A stretch of 51,752 bases of DNA from NCBI GenBank assembly GCA_002725175.2, contig PBQX02000055.1:1-51752 (forward strand), read 5' to 3'. The position numbers and the translations under genes were made by a program. The stretch is from CACKLF01 sp002725175. Its GTDB lineage: Bacteria > Pseudomonadota > Alphaproteobacteria > Rhodobacterales > Rhodobacteraceae. Shown here piece after piece: positions 8,479 through 17,747 of the stretch. Within the stretch, counting starts at the first letter, position 1; each line of letters starts with the position of its first letter. Under the pieces are notes generated by a model. That model saw only the letters and a list, made by a program, of their open reading frames with translations. It made no database searches and was not told the origin of the DNA.

Positions 8479-9681
8479 TTAAGTTAGATTGTCCCGAATT
8501 CTGTTTACAACGCTTAGCACTTTAGGAAGTCTCTCCTTGCTAAGAGGATCATTATCACTAGAAAACCACGATATTGAAATTTCTCGAACTCTATCGACAA
8601 AGAGATATTGACCATGAATTCCAATTCCATGGATCATGGGATTAGAGCCCTTGTGGCTATACCATTTTGATCTATAGGCTACATTTTTATTAGGGAAATC
8701 TGGAGCCATATCTCCTAAATCCCAAGCACTATTATTTCCGTTATTAAATATATCCTCGATCCAGCTCTCTGGCACAATTTGCTGACTATGCCCAGAACCA
8801 TTCTGATAGATCATCATTCCTACTCTAGCTAAGTCCCTTGTGGTGAAGCATTTTCCCCCTGCAGAACGAGGAGCTCCAAATCGGTCAACAGTTATATAGC
8901 CAGGTTGTTCTGCCCCTAAAGGTTTCCAAAGTTTTTCAGAAATAACATTTGAGTATTGATCGTCAGAAACTCTCTCAATGACCCAGCCAAGTAAGTCTGT
9001 ATTTGGAGAAACATAGTGAAATTTATGACCATGATCTCCGTCTCTCTCCTTGAGAGTTTGCAGGAATGAACGCAGACCCAGCTGCCTTTCTGAGTCAGGG
9101 GTGGGATTCCAGTTTGCGGCATAGCGATAANTTATTATGGGNCCACTTGTTGCCAGATAGTCTTCGTCGAAATATACACCTACTTGCATATCTAAACAAT
9201 TTCTTATGGAAGCGTCTTCGTAGGCTGTTCCTTTAATTTCAGGAATGTACTTAGAGACCAATGCTCTTGTATCTAAAAGTTTATCTTTCTCTAAAATNCC
9301 ACATAAAAGTCCTANAATAGATTTTGAAACTGAGAATAAAATATGCTTTTTATTTTGATCCATATTATTTTGGTACGTTTCAAAGACAATATTTCCTTTN
9401 TGTAAAACGACAACAGAGTCGACGGATAAATCAGTTAATTCCTTATNAGTCACCAATTCATTTTGGGTGTTACTCGTTCCCAATTCCCAGATCTTGGAAG
9501 GGTCATTTTGAATTTCAGAAGTTGGAATTAGCTCTCTTACGTTACTAAAAGACCAGCTACTATAGGGATGCGTGCGCCAATTTTCTAAAGTTACTTGATC
9601 TTGTTTTTTNGGGGGAAATTCTTTCATTATTTTATTCATAGGGCTTCCAATGTTTTGAATAATTAATCTTTTATTAGACAA
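8479..9681 (-). CDS. Serine hydrolase of the beta-lactamase (class C-like) family
   Basis: A 400-residue protein with the penicillin-recognising fold. The SVSK motif at residues 117-120 matches the SxxK nucleophile signature, Tyr223 in FHYVSPNTD fits the YxN-type second motif, and a His-rich HGIGIHG segment lies near the C-terminus where the third motif is expected. Overall pattern resembles 6-aminohexanoate-dimer hydrolases and esterases more than true beta-lactamases; no signal peptide is evident. The substrate is unknown. It overlaps the start of the upstream DMT permease gene's coding end by 8 bp, so the two are cotranscribed. Confidence 0.75.
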   Translation of the reverse strand: MSNKRLIIQNIGSPMNKIMKEFPXKKQDQVTLENWRTHPYSSWSFSNVRELIPTSEIQNDPSKIWELGTSNTQNELVTXKELTDLSVDSVVVLXKGNIVFETYQNNMDQNKKHILFSVSKSIXGLLCXILEKDKLLDTRALVSKYIPEIKGTAYEDASIRNCLDMQVGVYFDEDYLATSXPIIXYRYAANWNPTPDSERQLGLRSFLQTLKERDGDHGHKFHYVSPNTDLLGWVIERVSDDQYSNVISEKLWKPLGAEQPGYITVDRFGAPRSAGGKCFTTRDLARVGMMIYQNGSGHSQQIVPESWIEDIFNNGNNSAWDLGDMAPDFPNKNVAYRSKWYSHKGSNPMIHGIGIHGQYLFVDRVREISISWFSSDNDPLSKERLPKVLSVVNRIRDNLT

Positions 9682-10573
9682 GTAAGATAANAGTTAGACA
9701 AGAAAAAACAGAAATTATACCTGCAACTTGTAGAGTGTTTAACTTCTCGCCTAAAATAAAATAGGCTAGTACCAAGGTAAATATCCCAAAGTTTGCGGCT
9801 GCCACTGGTGCAAGAGCTGGCATCTCTAACTTTCCAGCACCAAAAACAAGGCTGATAGCTGCAACGTCTAGCAGCCCCATTAACCCTAAGAAAAAGATTT
9901 CTCTTGCACGAGGTATAATAATGGTTTGAGTGAAGATGAANACAAGAAAAATGACTGTAAAAGTTACTATTCTTGAATGAAGGGAAACTTCGAGAGTATT
10001 ACTTGAGTTTGATGCNTGTTGNCCAAAGTGAAAAGTAATGGCGAAAGATACTGCTGCCAGTAAGGAATAAATAATCNCTGGAAAATGATGCTTTATAGAC
10101 CAGTATTTTCTTTGAGAATCTAATTCATTTTGTGAGTTTTCTGCCGGGGTGGCTATACTAATTACAGNAATGCCTAAAACCACAAGAAAAACTAAAGGCC
10201 AAAAAATTAATCNGATTTCGGCACCTGCTAAATAGGCCAAGATCAAGGAAATTATTGGGTAGATACCAATTAGTGGAGCTACNATCGCTACTGGTCCAAT
10301 TTTTAAAGATTTAAACAAAGCCAACATGGCTATCGAAAAAAATATTCCCGATAGAAGAATTTCTTGGTGGGAAAAGAAATCTTGAAACAGGTTTTCAGGA
10401 TAGATTGCTATCGAGTTAAAATGGGCTAAAGAAAAAAGGAACAAAAATATTGTTCCGAAAAAAATTACCCAAATTAAAGAGTTTAATACGCCAAGTCTTT
10501 GACTNACCAACCGTACTAGAAGATCGTGCAAGCCCCATAGAGCAGCTGCAGTAATTCCAAAAATTAAAGACAA
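9674..10573 (-). CDS. EamA/DMT-family permease
   Basis: A 299-residue membrane protein with about ten hydrophobic helices arranged as two EamA repeats, typical of drug/metabolite transporters. The first repeat starts LIFGITAAALWGLHDLLVR; the second ends in FGIFTLVLAYFILGEKL followed by a final helix, a usual signature. The transported compound cannot be inferred. The start is TTG at 10573, three bases after the stop of a small upstream membrane protein gene, indicating a three-gene operon with the downstream serine hydrolase. Confidence 0.75.
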   Translation of the reverse strand: MSLIFGITAAALWGLHDLLVRLXSQRLGVLNSLIWVIFFGTIFLFLFSLAHFNSIAIYPENLFQDFFSHQEILLSGIFFSIAMLALFKSLKIGPVAXVAPLIGIYPIISLILAYLAGAEIXLIFWPLVFLVVLGIXVISIATPAENSQNELDSQRKYWSIKHHFPXIIYSLLAAVSFAITFHFXQXASNSSNTLEVSLHSRIVTFTVIFLXFIFTQTIIIPRAREIFFLGLMGLLDVAAISLVFGAGKLEMPALAPVAAANFGIFTLVLAYFILGEKLNTLQVAGIISVFSCLTXILLV

Positions 10574-10576
10574 ACC

Positions 10577-10738
10577 TTACTTTTTTCTAAAGAATGGGAT
10601 GAGAAACACCAGGCAGGCGACCAAGAAAAATANTGATCCAAACATGGACCAAAATGAGCCTACGCTTGCAACAACAAATCCTAGTGCGGATATTACGAAC
10701 AGTATCCATCCAATAAAATTTATCTGGTTATCTGTCAT
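10577..10738 (-). CDS. Small two-helix membrane protein (53 aa), hypothetical
   Basis: Reading the reverse strand from ATG at 10738 to TAA at 10577 gives 53 residues, starting MTDNQINFIGWILFVISA and ending FLIPFFRKK. Two hydrophobic segments (about residues 8-25 and 33-50) are joined by a short SVGSFWSMFGS turn; the positive C-terminus suggests a cytoplasmic end. It is the first gene of the unit that continues into the DMT permease three bases later. I do not recognise a family. The coupling and clean membrane profile support a real gene. One codon contains N. Confidence 0.6.
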   Translation of the reverse strand: MTDNQINFIGWILFVISALGFVVASVGSFWSMFGSXFFLVACLVFLIPFFRKK

Positions 10739-10902
10739 TCATTTACCTCTATCACTAAAATAACACCCTATAGTTCTGATTATCAATGCTAAAGCGTAAT
10801 TTTAATCCCTTTTTTGTCTTCGGACGCTAGATTTCGTTGTGCATGCAGGTTTTTTATAATAGCTTGAATAGTACTNAGTTATATAATTTGAAAGGTAGTG
10901 TT

Positions 10903-12207
10903 GTGAAGGAACTTGAAAAGTTTGCAAAAGAAAAAAAAGTTAAGTATTTTATGATATCATTTACAGACCTTTTCGGAGTTCAGAGAGCAAAACTTGTACC
11001 CGCTGAGGCTATTGCTGATATGCAGGAAGATGGTGCAGGATTTGCTGGCTTTGCCAGTTGGCTTGATATGACCCCAGCGCATCCTGATATGTTAGCTGTG
11101 CCGGATCCAGAGAGCGTAATACAGCTTCCTTGGAAGAGAGATGTTGCATGGTTGGCAGCAGATTGTTTTATTGATGCCGATCCAGTTAAACAGGCTCCAA
11201 GAAATGTTCTAAAATCTCTGATTAGTAGAACTTTAGAAAGCAACTTAAGAGTTAAGACAGGTATTGAAGCTGAATTTTTTCTCCTTTTACCTGATGGTTC
11301 AGATATTTCCGATCCTTATGATAATGCTGTTAAGCCGTGCTATGATCAGCAAGCACTAATGCGCAGATACGATGTGATTGCTGAAATTTGCGACTACATG
11401 CTTGAGCTTGGTTGGGGTCCATACCAAAATGATCATGAAGATGCTAACGGGCAATTCGAAATGAATTTCGAATTTGATGATGTTTTAAAGACTGCAGATA
11501 AACATTCGTTCTTTAAATTTATGGTNAAATCAATAGCGGAGAAGCATGGATTGAGGGCCACCTTCATGCCAAAACCGGTGGAGCATTTGACAGGTAATGG
11601 TTGTCATGCACATATCTCTGTTTGGGATTTGACAGGGCAAAATAATGTCTTTGCTGATGATAGTGAAGAGCTGGGACTTTCCAAAAAAGGATTAAATTTT
11701 CTGGGTGGAATAATTAACCATGCAACATCCATGACTGCAATTACCAATCCTACCGTTAATTCCTATAAGAGAATTAACGCCCCTCGGACGNTAAGTGGAG
11801 CTAGTTGGGCTCCAAATACCGTTACTTGGACATCTAACAATAGGACACATATGGTTAGAGTTCCAGGTCCAGGAAGGTTTGAACTAAGATTACCAGATGG
11901 TGCCGCTAATCCATACTTACTCCAGGCTGCAATAATTGCAGCTGGTATGGATGGTTTGAAGGAGAGCACGGATCCTGGAGAGAGATCTGAAGTAAATATG
12001 TATGAAAACCGAGAGGCAATAAGTGGAGCGAAAAAACTCCCATTAAACTTGTTGGATGCTTTGAGAGAATTTGATTCAAATAGTATATTTAAAGAGGCTA
12101 TGGGGCAGGAATTTTCAGAAGCTTTTGTCAAACTTAAGATGGAAGAATGGAATTCTTATGTATCTCATTTTTCTTCCTGGGAAAAAGAAAATACTCTTGA
12201 TATTTAA
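10903..12207 (+). CDS. glnT: Type III glutamine-synthetase family protein (GlnT / GMA synthetase-like)
   Basis: ATP-dependent ligase joining glutamate to ammonia or, in close relatives (GmaS), to methylamine. Conserved stretches include YFMISFTDLFGVQRAKLVP, the acidic metal site GIEAEFFLL, NDHEDANGQFEMNF and GNGCHAHISVWD. GlnT and gamma-glutamylmethylamide synthetase share these, and no methylamine genes adjoin, so substrate is open. I place the start at GTG 10903, after a GAAAGG at 10890-10895, because homologous sequence begins there and gives 434 residues, near the usual length. An upstream TTG at 10837 would add 22 unconserved residues. The preceding 164 bp to the divergent small membrane gene must hold the promoter. 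Confidence 0.85.
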   Translation: MKELEKFAKEKKVKYFMISFTDLFGVQRAKLVPAEAIADMQEDGAGFAGFASWLDMTPAHPDMLAVPDPESVIQLPWKRDVAWLAADCFIDADPVKQAPRNVLKSLISRTLESNLRVKTGIEAEFFLLLPDGSDISDPYDNAVKPCYDQQALMRRYDVIAEICDYMLELGWGPYQNDHEDANGQFEMNFEFDDVLKTADKHSFFKFMXKSIAEKHGLRATFMPKPVEHLTGNGCHAHISVWDLTGQNNVFADDSEELGLSKKGLNFLGGIINHATSMTAITNPTVNSYKRINAPRTXSGASWAPNTVTWTSNNRTHMVRVPGPGRFELRLPDGAANPYLLQAAIIAAGMDGLKESTDPGERSEVNMYENREAISGAKKLPLNLLDALREFDSNSIFKEAMGQEFSEAFVKLKMEEWNSYVSHFSSWEKENTLDI

Positions 12208-12222
12208 TTTTGGACTGAGAAA

Positions 12223-13038
12223 TTGGTGTCATCATATATTGTACCTCCAAATATAGATCTTAAAAATCTATCCAGTGAGGTAAAAGGTGTAAATCAAATA
12301 GGAGAAGAGGTTACAGCAAATGTAACCTTAGAAAAACCTCTTACAGTTTTTCTTAATAGTGCCGAAATCGTAACTAGTATGACAATTGGTGATTATCCAG
12401 AACTTCTCGCATTGGGATTTCTCTTTAATCAAAGAATAATTAAGGAAAAAACAGAGGTAAAGTCAGTAGATTTTGATGAAGAATTGAACGTAGTGGTAGT
12501 ACGAACAGTAGATGAAACTCNCTATGAGATTAACTCCAAGAAAAAAATAAGAACAAGCGGATGTGCTTTGGGAACCGTTTTCGGAAACTTGATGGATGAA
12601 ATTGACGAAATTAAATTAAGTCCTAGAGAAATTAAAGTATCCATTCTTTATGATCTCGCACGAAAAATCAACACAACTCCAAGCCTATATCTTGAGACTG
12701 GCGCCATTCATGGAACTGTCCTTTGCGACTATTCTGGGCCTCTGGTATATATGGAAGATGTCGGGCGGCATAATGCTGTAGATAAGATATCCGGATGGAT
12801 GCTAAATAATGATGTAGTAGGTGAAGACAAAATTCTCTATACAACTGGAAGACTAACTTCAGAGATGGTCATAAAAGCAGCAATCATGGGTATCCCTNTT
12901 NTATTGTCACGCTCAGGATTTACGGCTTGGGGTGTAGAAATAGCCAAATCCGTTGGTTTAACAATGGTGGGGCGGCTTAGAGGAGAGCGATTTTTATGTT
13001 TAACTGGATCAAAAAATCTAATTTTTGATGNGAAATAA
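12223..13038 (+). CDS. fdhD: Formate dehydrogenase accessory sulfurtransferase FdhD
   Basis: FdhD passes sulfur from a cysteine desulfurase to the Mo/W-bis-MGD cofactor of formate dehydrogenase. The 271-residue protein has the EDVGRHNAVDKI motif and TTGRLTSEMV of the family. The reactive-cysteine loop reads TSGCALGT with Cys114 only, whereas E. coli FdhD has two cysteines in CxxC spacing; from memory, single-Cys loops occur in other members. Start is TTG 12223 or GTG 12226. It opens a run of molybdenum/tungsten cofactor genes. No formate dehydrogenase structural gene is in the window. Confidence 0.9.
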   Translation: MVSSYIVPPNIDLKNLSSEVKGVNQIGEEVTANVTLEKPLTVFLNSAEIVTSMTIGDYPELLALGFLFNQRIIKEKTEVKSVDFDEELNVVVVRTVDETXYEINSKKKIRTSGCALGTVFGNLMDEIDEIKLSPREIKVSILYDLARKINTTPSLYLETGAIHGTVLCDYSGPLVYMEDVGRHNAVDKISGWMLNNDVVGEDKILYTTGRLTSEMVIKAAIMGIPXXLSRSGFTAWGVEIAKSVGLTMVGRLRGERFLCLTGSKNLIFDXK

Positions 13039-13049
13039 AGNGTTAAAAT

Positions 13050-13700
13050 TTGGAAGATTTAGCTAAGCNTACAAAAGACCCAGGGAATAGAGTACCTGCA
13101 GTAATCCTTGCTGGTGGAAAATCATCGCGAATGCATGGAAAAAATAAAGCTCTTATGAAATTAGGAAATAAGAGACTCATAGAACACGTGCTATCAAAAC
13201 TAAATACCTCTACTAAGAATATTGCATTGAATATTAATTCTGATTACAGAAGCTTCGAAGTCTATAATCTTCCACTTTTAACTGACACCATAGGTGGGTA
13301 TTTGGGTCCACTTGCCGGAGTTTTATCAGCTATGAAGTGGGCAGAGGAAATAGGATATACTAAGGTTTTAACGGTGGCNGCAGATACTCCATTTTTCCCA
13401 GAAAATCTTTTCAGTAATTTTGAAGATTATATAGAAAAATATGACATCGTTATGGCTTGCACAGAGGATGATGAGGGAAATGTTGAAAGGCATCCAACAT
13501 TTTGCATGTGGTCTATAGAGTTAAGAGAAAACCTTGAGTTGTCCTTACGTGACGGTTTGCGTAAGATAGTATCCTGGACAGATAAATTTAATGTGAAAAA
13601 TATGAAATTCAAAATTGAAAAATTTGATCCATTTTTTAACATCAATACCGAAGAAGATTTACAATTGGCAGAGAAANTTTTGATTGGAGATTTTATTTGA
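13050..13700 (+). CDS. mobA: Molybdenum cofactor guanylyltransferase MobA
   Basis: Attaches GMP from GTP to molybdopterin to make the guanine-dinucleotide cofactor. The 216-residue nucleotidyltransferase shows the signature AVILAGGKSSRMHGKNKALM near residue 20, a GYLGPLAGVLSAM segment and the ADTPF metal-binding motif. Start is TTG at 13050, 11 bp after fdhD, with a weak ribosome site. The stop overlaps the next gene start (TTGA). Its neighbours fdhD, mobB and moeA all serve the same cofactor. Confidence 0.9.
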   Translation: MEDLAKXTKDPGNRVPAVILAGGKSSRMHGKNKALMKLGNKRLIEHVLSKLNTSTKNIALNINSDYRSFEVYNLPLLTDTIGGYLGPLAGVLSAMKWAEEIGYTKVLTVXADTPFFPENLFSNFEDYIEKYDIVMACTEDDEGNVERHPTFCMWSIELRENLELSLRDGLRKIVSWTDKFNVKNMKFKIEKFDPFFNINTEEDLQLAEKXLIGDFI

Positions 13701-14215
13701 AGATATTTGGTATTGCTGGTTGGAAGAACTCAGGAAAAACCACACTGGTCGAAAAAATAATTAAAGATCTAGTAAACAGAGGNTACACTGCTTCTTCGAT
13801 TAAGCACGCACATCATGAGTTTGAAATTGACAAGGAAGGAAAGGATAGCTATCGACACCGCCAAGCAGGGGCCACTCAGGTCATTGTTTCTTCAGAAAAC
13901 CTATGGGCAATGATAAGTTCTCAGGCATATGAAAAAGATACAGCCCTCGAGAAACTTTTAGGAAAGCTTGACCCAGTAGACTTCATTATAGTCGAAGGGT
14001 ACAAAAGTGAAAAACACCCTAAAATCGAATGCTATCGACTAGGTTGCCCGAAAAAGCCCCTAATAGAATCGGATTCTAGCATTATAGGAATAGTNCATGA
14101 CTTGAAAGATTTTAACTGTAAGCAGGAACAATTTAAGTTTGATGAAATAAAAAAAATTGTTGATTTTATAGATAGAACGGCAGTTTCGGTTCACGAATTG
14201 TATTTGGGAAAATAA
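13697..14215 (+). CDS. mobB: Molybdopterin-guanine dinucleotide biosynthesis protein MobB
   Basis: GTP-binding partner of MobA (172 aa). The N-terminal P-loop GWKNSGKTTL and the following SIKHAHHEFEIDKEGKDSYRH block, with DFIIVEGYK further on, are diagnostic. It starts at TTG 13697, overlapping mobA by 4 bp, and its TAA overlaps the moeA ATG by one base (TAATG). The tight packing shows an operon fdhD-mobA-mobB-moeA. Confidence 0.93.
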   Translation: MKIFGIAGWKNSGKTTLVEKIIKDLVNRXYTASSIKHAHHEFEIDKEGKDSYRHRQAGATQVIVSSENLWAMISSQAYEKDTALEKLLGKLDPVDFIIVEGYKSEKHPKIECYRLGCPKKPLIESDSSIIGIXHDLKDFNCKQEQFKFDEIKKIVDFIDRTAVSVHELYLGK

Positions 14216-15462
14216 TGACAGAAAAAGTTAATATAAAGGAAGAAATTGGTCTTCCAAAAGGTTTTTATTGGACCCCTGTACCTGAGGCTCTTGCCAAATT
14301 AAAAAGCTGCATTGTTCCAAAGAAAACTGAAAAAAAGNTTAAAACTTTTGATTCAATGGGATGCATTTTATCAAGGAATGTATTTGCTCAAAGATCTAGT
14401 CCGCCTTTGTCTAATTCTGCAGTAGATGGATTCGCTTTTCGATACCCCAAAAATGGGGAAAGTCGAATTATAAAGATAACCTCTCATACCATTGGCCCAG
14501 GAAAATTTCCAAGTGAGAAAATATCAAAAGGTGAAGGCGTGAAGATTCTAACTGGAGGCCCTATACCTCCTGGAACTGACACAGTNATTTTAAAGGAAGA
14601 TATTTTAAAGCAGACATCAAATTTTGAAGTACCCACTAAGATAAAGAAAGGGGAGAATACAAGAAATGAGGGTGAGGATAAAAAAGCTGGCGAATTGTTG
14701 TTTAAAAGGGGCCATAAATTAAGGTCTCAGGATTTAGCATTGCTCACTTCGGTGGGTGTACTGGATGTAAATGTTGTTGAAAGGTTAAATATTGGAGTCC
14801 TTTCGACTGGAGATGAATTGGTTGACGATAATAAAAGGGCAGAAAATTTTCAGATTTATGATTCCAATAGGCCGATGATAATATCAAAGCTTGAGAGCTG
14901 GGGGCACAACACATTTGATTTAGGTATTGTTAGAGATTGTGAGGAAAGTCTTAAATCAAAAATAAAGTCTAACAAGGGTAAATTAGATTTAATTGTGGCT
15001 ACCGGGGGAGCTTCAGCTGGAGATAGAGATTTTGTGTCAAAACTTTTGAATTCAGAGGGTGATTTAGTTTTGTGGAGAGTGGCAATTAAACCAGGAAGAC
15101 CTTTTGCTATGGGTTTCATAGAGGGAATCCCCATTTATTCTTTGCCAGGAAATCCTGTTGCTGCTTTTGTTTGTGCCCTTATCTTTCTAAAGCCTTCTTT
15201 AGACTCATTAGCAGGGGGCACATTTTCAGAGCCTAAATCCTTTCTTATAAAGTCTAATTTTTCTAAATTAAAAAAGAAAGGGCGCACAGAATTTTTAAGA
15301 GCCAGAATAGATCCGATGGGATCCGTGGAAATATTTAAATCTGAAGGATCTGGAAGAATAAGCAGTTTATCTTGGTCTGACGGCTTAGTTGAATTGGGTG
15401 AAGATGTAACAAACGTTAAAGTAGGTTCTATGGTTAAGTTTTTACCTTACGAGTTGTTTTAG
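14215..15462 (+). CDS. moeA: Molybdopterin molybdenumtransferase MoeA
   Basis: Inserts molybdate (or tungstate) into adenylylated molybdopterin. The 415-residue protein has the usual domains: an N-terminal SSPPLSNSAVDGFAFR segment, the central MoCF-binding domain with VLSTGDELV and ATGGASAGDRDFV, and SLPGNPVAAFV, then a C-terminal beta domain. It overlaps mobB by one base and is 27 bp upstream of the tungstate transporter permease, joining cofactor assembly to metal uptake. Confidence 0.94.
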   Translation: MTEKVNIKEEIGLPKGFYWTPVPEALAKLKSCIVPKKTEKKXKTFDSMGCILSRNVFAQRSSPPLSNSAVDGFAFRYPKNGESRIIKITSHTIGPGKFPSEKISKGEGVKILTGGPIPPGTDTXILKEDILKQTSNFEVPTKIKKGENTRNEGEDKKAGELLFKRGHKLRSQDLALLTSVGVLDVNVVERLNIGVLSTGDELVDDNKRAENFQIYDSNRPMIISKLESWGHNTFDLGIVRDCEESLKSKIKSNKGKLDLIVATGGASAGDRDFVSKLLNSEGDLVLWRVAIKPGRPFAMGFIEGIPIYSLPGNPVAAFVCALIFLKPSLDSLAGGTFSEPKSFLIKSNFSKLKKKGRTEFLRARIDPMGSVEIFKSEGSGRISSLSWSDGLVELGEDVTNVKVGSMVKFLPYELF

Positions 15463-15489
15463 TTTTGTAATTTTTGTAGCTATTTTCAC

Positions 15490-16197
15490 ATGGATTTTAT
15501 TATAGAAATATTAAATTTAGCTTTGGTATTAATCATTAGCTTTGATGAGGTAGTTTTTGAGATAGTTTGGCTATCTATAAAAGTAAGTTTTACTGCCTTG
15601 ATTTTGTCGTGTTTGGTAGCTGTTCCACTAGGAATAGTTTTGGGTATTAATAGATTTTTCGGGAGAAATTTTTTAATTTTACTATTTAATACGCTAATGG
15701 GCCTTCCTCCAGTTGTCGTAGGACTTTCGGTATATTTGATCTTATCAAGATCAGGACCACTGGGGTGGATGAATTTTTTGTATACTCCATATGCTATGAT
15801 TATTGCCCAGATGATACTCATTATCCCAATTGTGACCTCTTTGACTTGCCAAAAAGTTGAAGAGTTGTTTATGGAATATAGGGAACTCTTTTTGTCAATA
15901 AGGGTAAAAAAATCTCAACAGTTCTGGGTTTATCTTTTGGATGCAAGATACGCACTTTTGACAATTTTTTTAGCTGGATTTGGCAGAGCAATATCGGAGG
16001 TTGGGGCAGTAATTATAGTGGGTGGCAATATTGATCATGTCACAAGAATGATGACCACAGCAATCGCTATGCATACCTCAAGGGGGGATTTGTCCTTGGC
16101 TATAGCGTTGGGCTTGATTTTGTTATTCATAGCTTTAGTGGTAAATCTCACAGTTTTTGTTCTAAAAGTCATAGCAAAAAGGTTTGGTTATGATTAA
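15490..16197 (+). CDS. tupB: Tungstate ABC transporter permease TupB
   Basis: Integral membrane subunit (235 aa, about six helices) of an oxyanion ABC importer. The EAA-like cytoplasmic loop reads GFGRAISEVGAVIIVGGN, which couples to the ATPase. The TupB rather than ModB assignment comes from overall pattern and from the TupA-type binding protein encoded two genes downstream. It lies 27 bp after moeA and overlaps tupC by 8 bp. Confidence 0.85.
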   Translation: MDFIIEILNLALVLIISFDEVVFEIVWLSIKVSFTALILSCLVAVPLGIVLGINRFFGRNFLILLFNTLMGLPPVVVGLSVYLILSRSGPLGWMNFLYTPYAMIIAQMILIIPIVTSLTCQKVEELFMEYRELFLSIRVKKSQQFWVYLLDARYALLTIFLAGFGRAISEVGAVIIVGGNIDHVTRMMTTAIAMHTSRGDLSLAIALGLILLFIALVVNLTVFVLKVIAKRFGYD

Positions 16198-16915
16198 TAA
16201 AGTTCACGCTACTGTTGAGATANAAAACCTGAATTTTTCATATCAAGGAAACCCTCTTCTTAATATAGATTATTTAAAGATGGATAAACCTGGTATTACA
16301 GTAGTTCTAGGACCTAACGGAGCCGGAAAAAGTTTGTTGCTAAAATTAATTCAAGGTATTGAGAAACCTACTTTTGGCCAAATAAGGCTGAATGGCATGC
16401 CAGTTTCCGATAAAGGAGGGCATCAGTCCATGGTGCTCCAAACTCCAACATTTCTCAGGTTAAGTGTTTATCAGAATATTGCGGTATGTTTAAGGCGAGA
16501 CAACTTTTTTTTGAGCAAGGATCAGAAAAATGAGGTACTTGCTATGCTTGAGAAAGTTGGGCTTGTAGACAAAATGAAACTACCAGCTAGGTTGCTTTCT
16601 GGTGGTGAAAAGCAAAAACTTTCTTTGGCTAGGGCTCTGATTTCTAGACCAAAGATTTTGTTAGTTGATGANCCTACTTCTACGATAGATCCTTCTACAA
16701 CCTTTTTCATAGAAGATATCATTAAAGCGAAGGCCGAAAATGACACCAAGATCATTTTTGTTACTCATGATATTCATCAGGCTCTTAGATTGGCTCGGTA
16801 TGCGATAATGATATATAATGGAAAAGTTGTGGAGGAGGGAGATGTAGAAAGGTTTTTCAAGACACCAACCTCTNCCCACACCAGAGATTATCTGGCAGGC
16901 AAGCTTTTGAGATAG
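16190..16915 (+). CDS. tupC: Tungstate ABC transporter ATP-binding protein TupC
   Basis: ATPase of the importer (about 241 aa). Walker A is GPNGAGKS, the signature motif LSGGEKQKLSLARAL, Walker B ILLVD, and the switch His lies in VTHDIHQAL. I prefer ATG 16190, seven bases after AAAAAGG, over the TTG at 16184. The gene overlaps the end of tupB and is followed 7 bp later by tupA. It lacks the extra C-terminal molybdate-binding domain of ModC. Confidence 0.9.
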   Translation: MINKVHATVEIXNLNFSYQGNPLLNIDYLKMDKPGITVVLGPNGAGKSLLLKLIQGIEKPTFGQIRLNGMPVSDKGGHQSMVLQTPTFLRLSVYQNIAVCLRRDNFFLSKDQKNEVLAMLEKVGLVDKMKLPARLLSGGEKQKLSLARALISRPKILLVDXPTSTIDPSTTFFIEDIIKAKAENDTKIIFVTHDIHQALRLARYAIMIYNGKVVEEGDVERFFKTPTSXHTRDYLAGKLLR

Positions 16916-16922
16916 GAATCTT

Positions 16923-17726
16923 ATGGTTATGATAAAAGTTTTGTCTATTTTTATTTTTCTTCTATCAGCTTCTAGGTTAGTGGCAGGAGAAATAATTTTG
17001 CAGTCAACAACTTCTACAAAGAACTCAGGATTTTACGACTATATATTACCATTAGTTAAAAAGTCGATTGATGTAGATGTTAAGGTGGTNGCTGTAGGAA
17101 CAGGGCAAGCTATTGAAAATTCAAAGCGATGTGATGGAGATGTATTATTAGTTCATGACCAAGAGTCAGAAATTGACTTCGTAGACAGGGGCTACGGAGT
17201 AAAAAGATATGATTTAATGTACAATGATTTTATAGTCGTTGGTCCGATTGATGATGAACTAAATCTGAGAAATGATACTGATATTAAAACTGTTTTAAGA
17301 AAAATATATGAATCACAAAAAATTTTTCTTTCTCGGTCAGATAATAGCGGAACTCATAGGAAAGAAAATAGACTATGGGAGCTAGCTAATTTAAATCCAC
17401 TAAAATACTCTGGAGGTTGGTACTTAGAAACCGGACTTGGAATGGGTGCTACCCTAAATATTGCGGCTGGTAAAAATGCCTATACCGTAACAGATAGAGC
17501 TACTTGGATTTCGTTTAGGAATAAGAGTGATCTAGATATATTATTTGAAGGTCATCCTGCATTATTTAATCAGTATGGAATAATTGTAATAGATAAAAAT
17601 TTTTGTCCGAACGTAAACATTTCAGATGCAGAAAAGTTTGTGAAATGGCTCATGTCAGAAAAAGGTCAAGAAATTATTGATTCTTTTCGGCTTGGGAATG
17701 AGCAATTATTCTTTAGAAGTAATTAG
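16923..17726 (+). CDS. tupA: Tungstate-binding periplasmic protein TupA
   Basis: A 267-residue exported binding protein. An N-terminal signal peptide (about residues 1-21, ending LVAG) precedes LQSTTSTKNSGFYDYILP, the Thr/Ser-rich ligand loop of TupA proteins. Later VLLVHDQ, RSDNSGTHRKE and the ALFNQYGIIV segments also fit. TupA prefers tungstate over molybdate, so together with fdhD this hints at a tungsten-containing formate dehydrogenase elsewhere in the genome. Start may be ATG 16923 or 16929. Confidence 0.88.
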   Translation: MVMIKVLSIFIFLLSASRLVAGEIILQSTTSTKNSGFYDYILPLVKKSIDVDVKVXAVGTGQAIENSKRCDGDVLLVHDQESEIDFVDRGYGVKRYDLMYNDFIVVGPIDDELNLRNDTDIKTVLRKIYESQKIFLSRSDNSGTHRKENRLWELANLNPLKYSGGWYLETGLGMGATLNIAAGKNAYTVTDRATWISFRNKSDLDILFEGHPALFNQYGIIVIDKNFCPNVNISDAEKFVKWLMSEKGQEIIDSFRLGNEQLFFRSN

Positions 17727-17747
17727 TGGAAAAAATATAACAAGTTA

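Noticed and set aside
12071..12256. Short frame at the end of glnT
   Set aside because: A shadow frame across the glnT end and fdhD start, without motifs.
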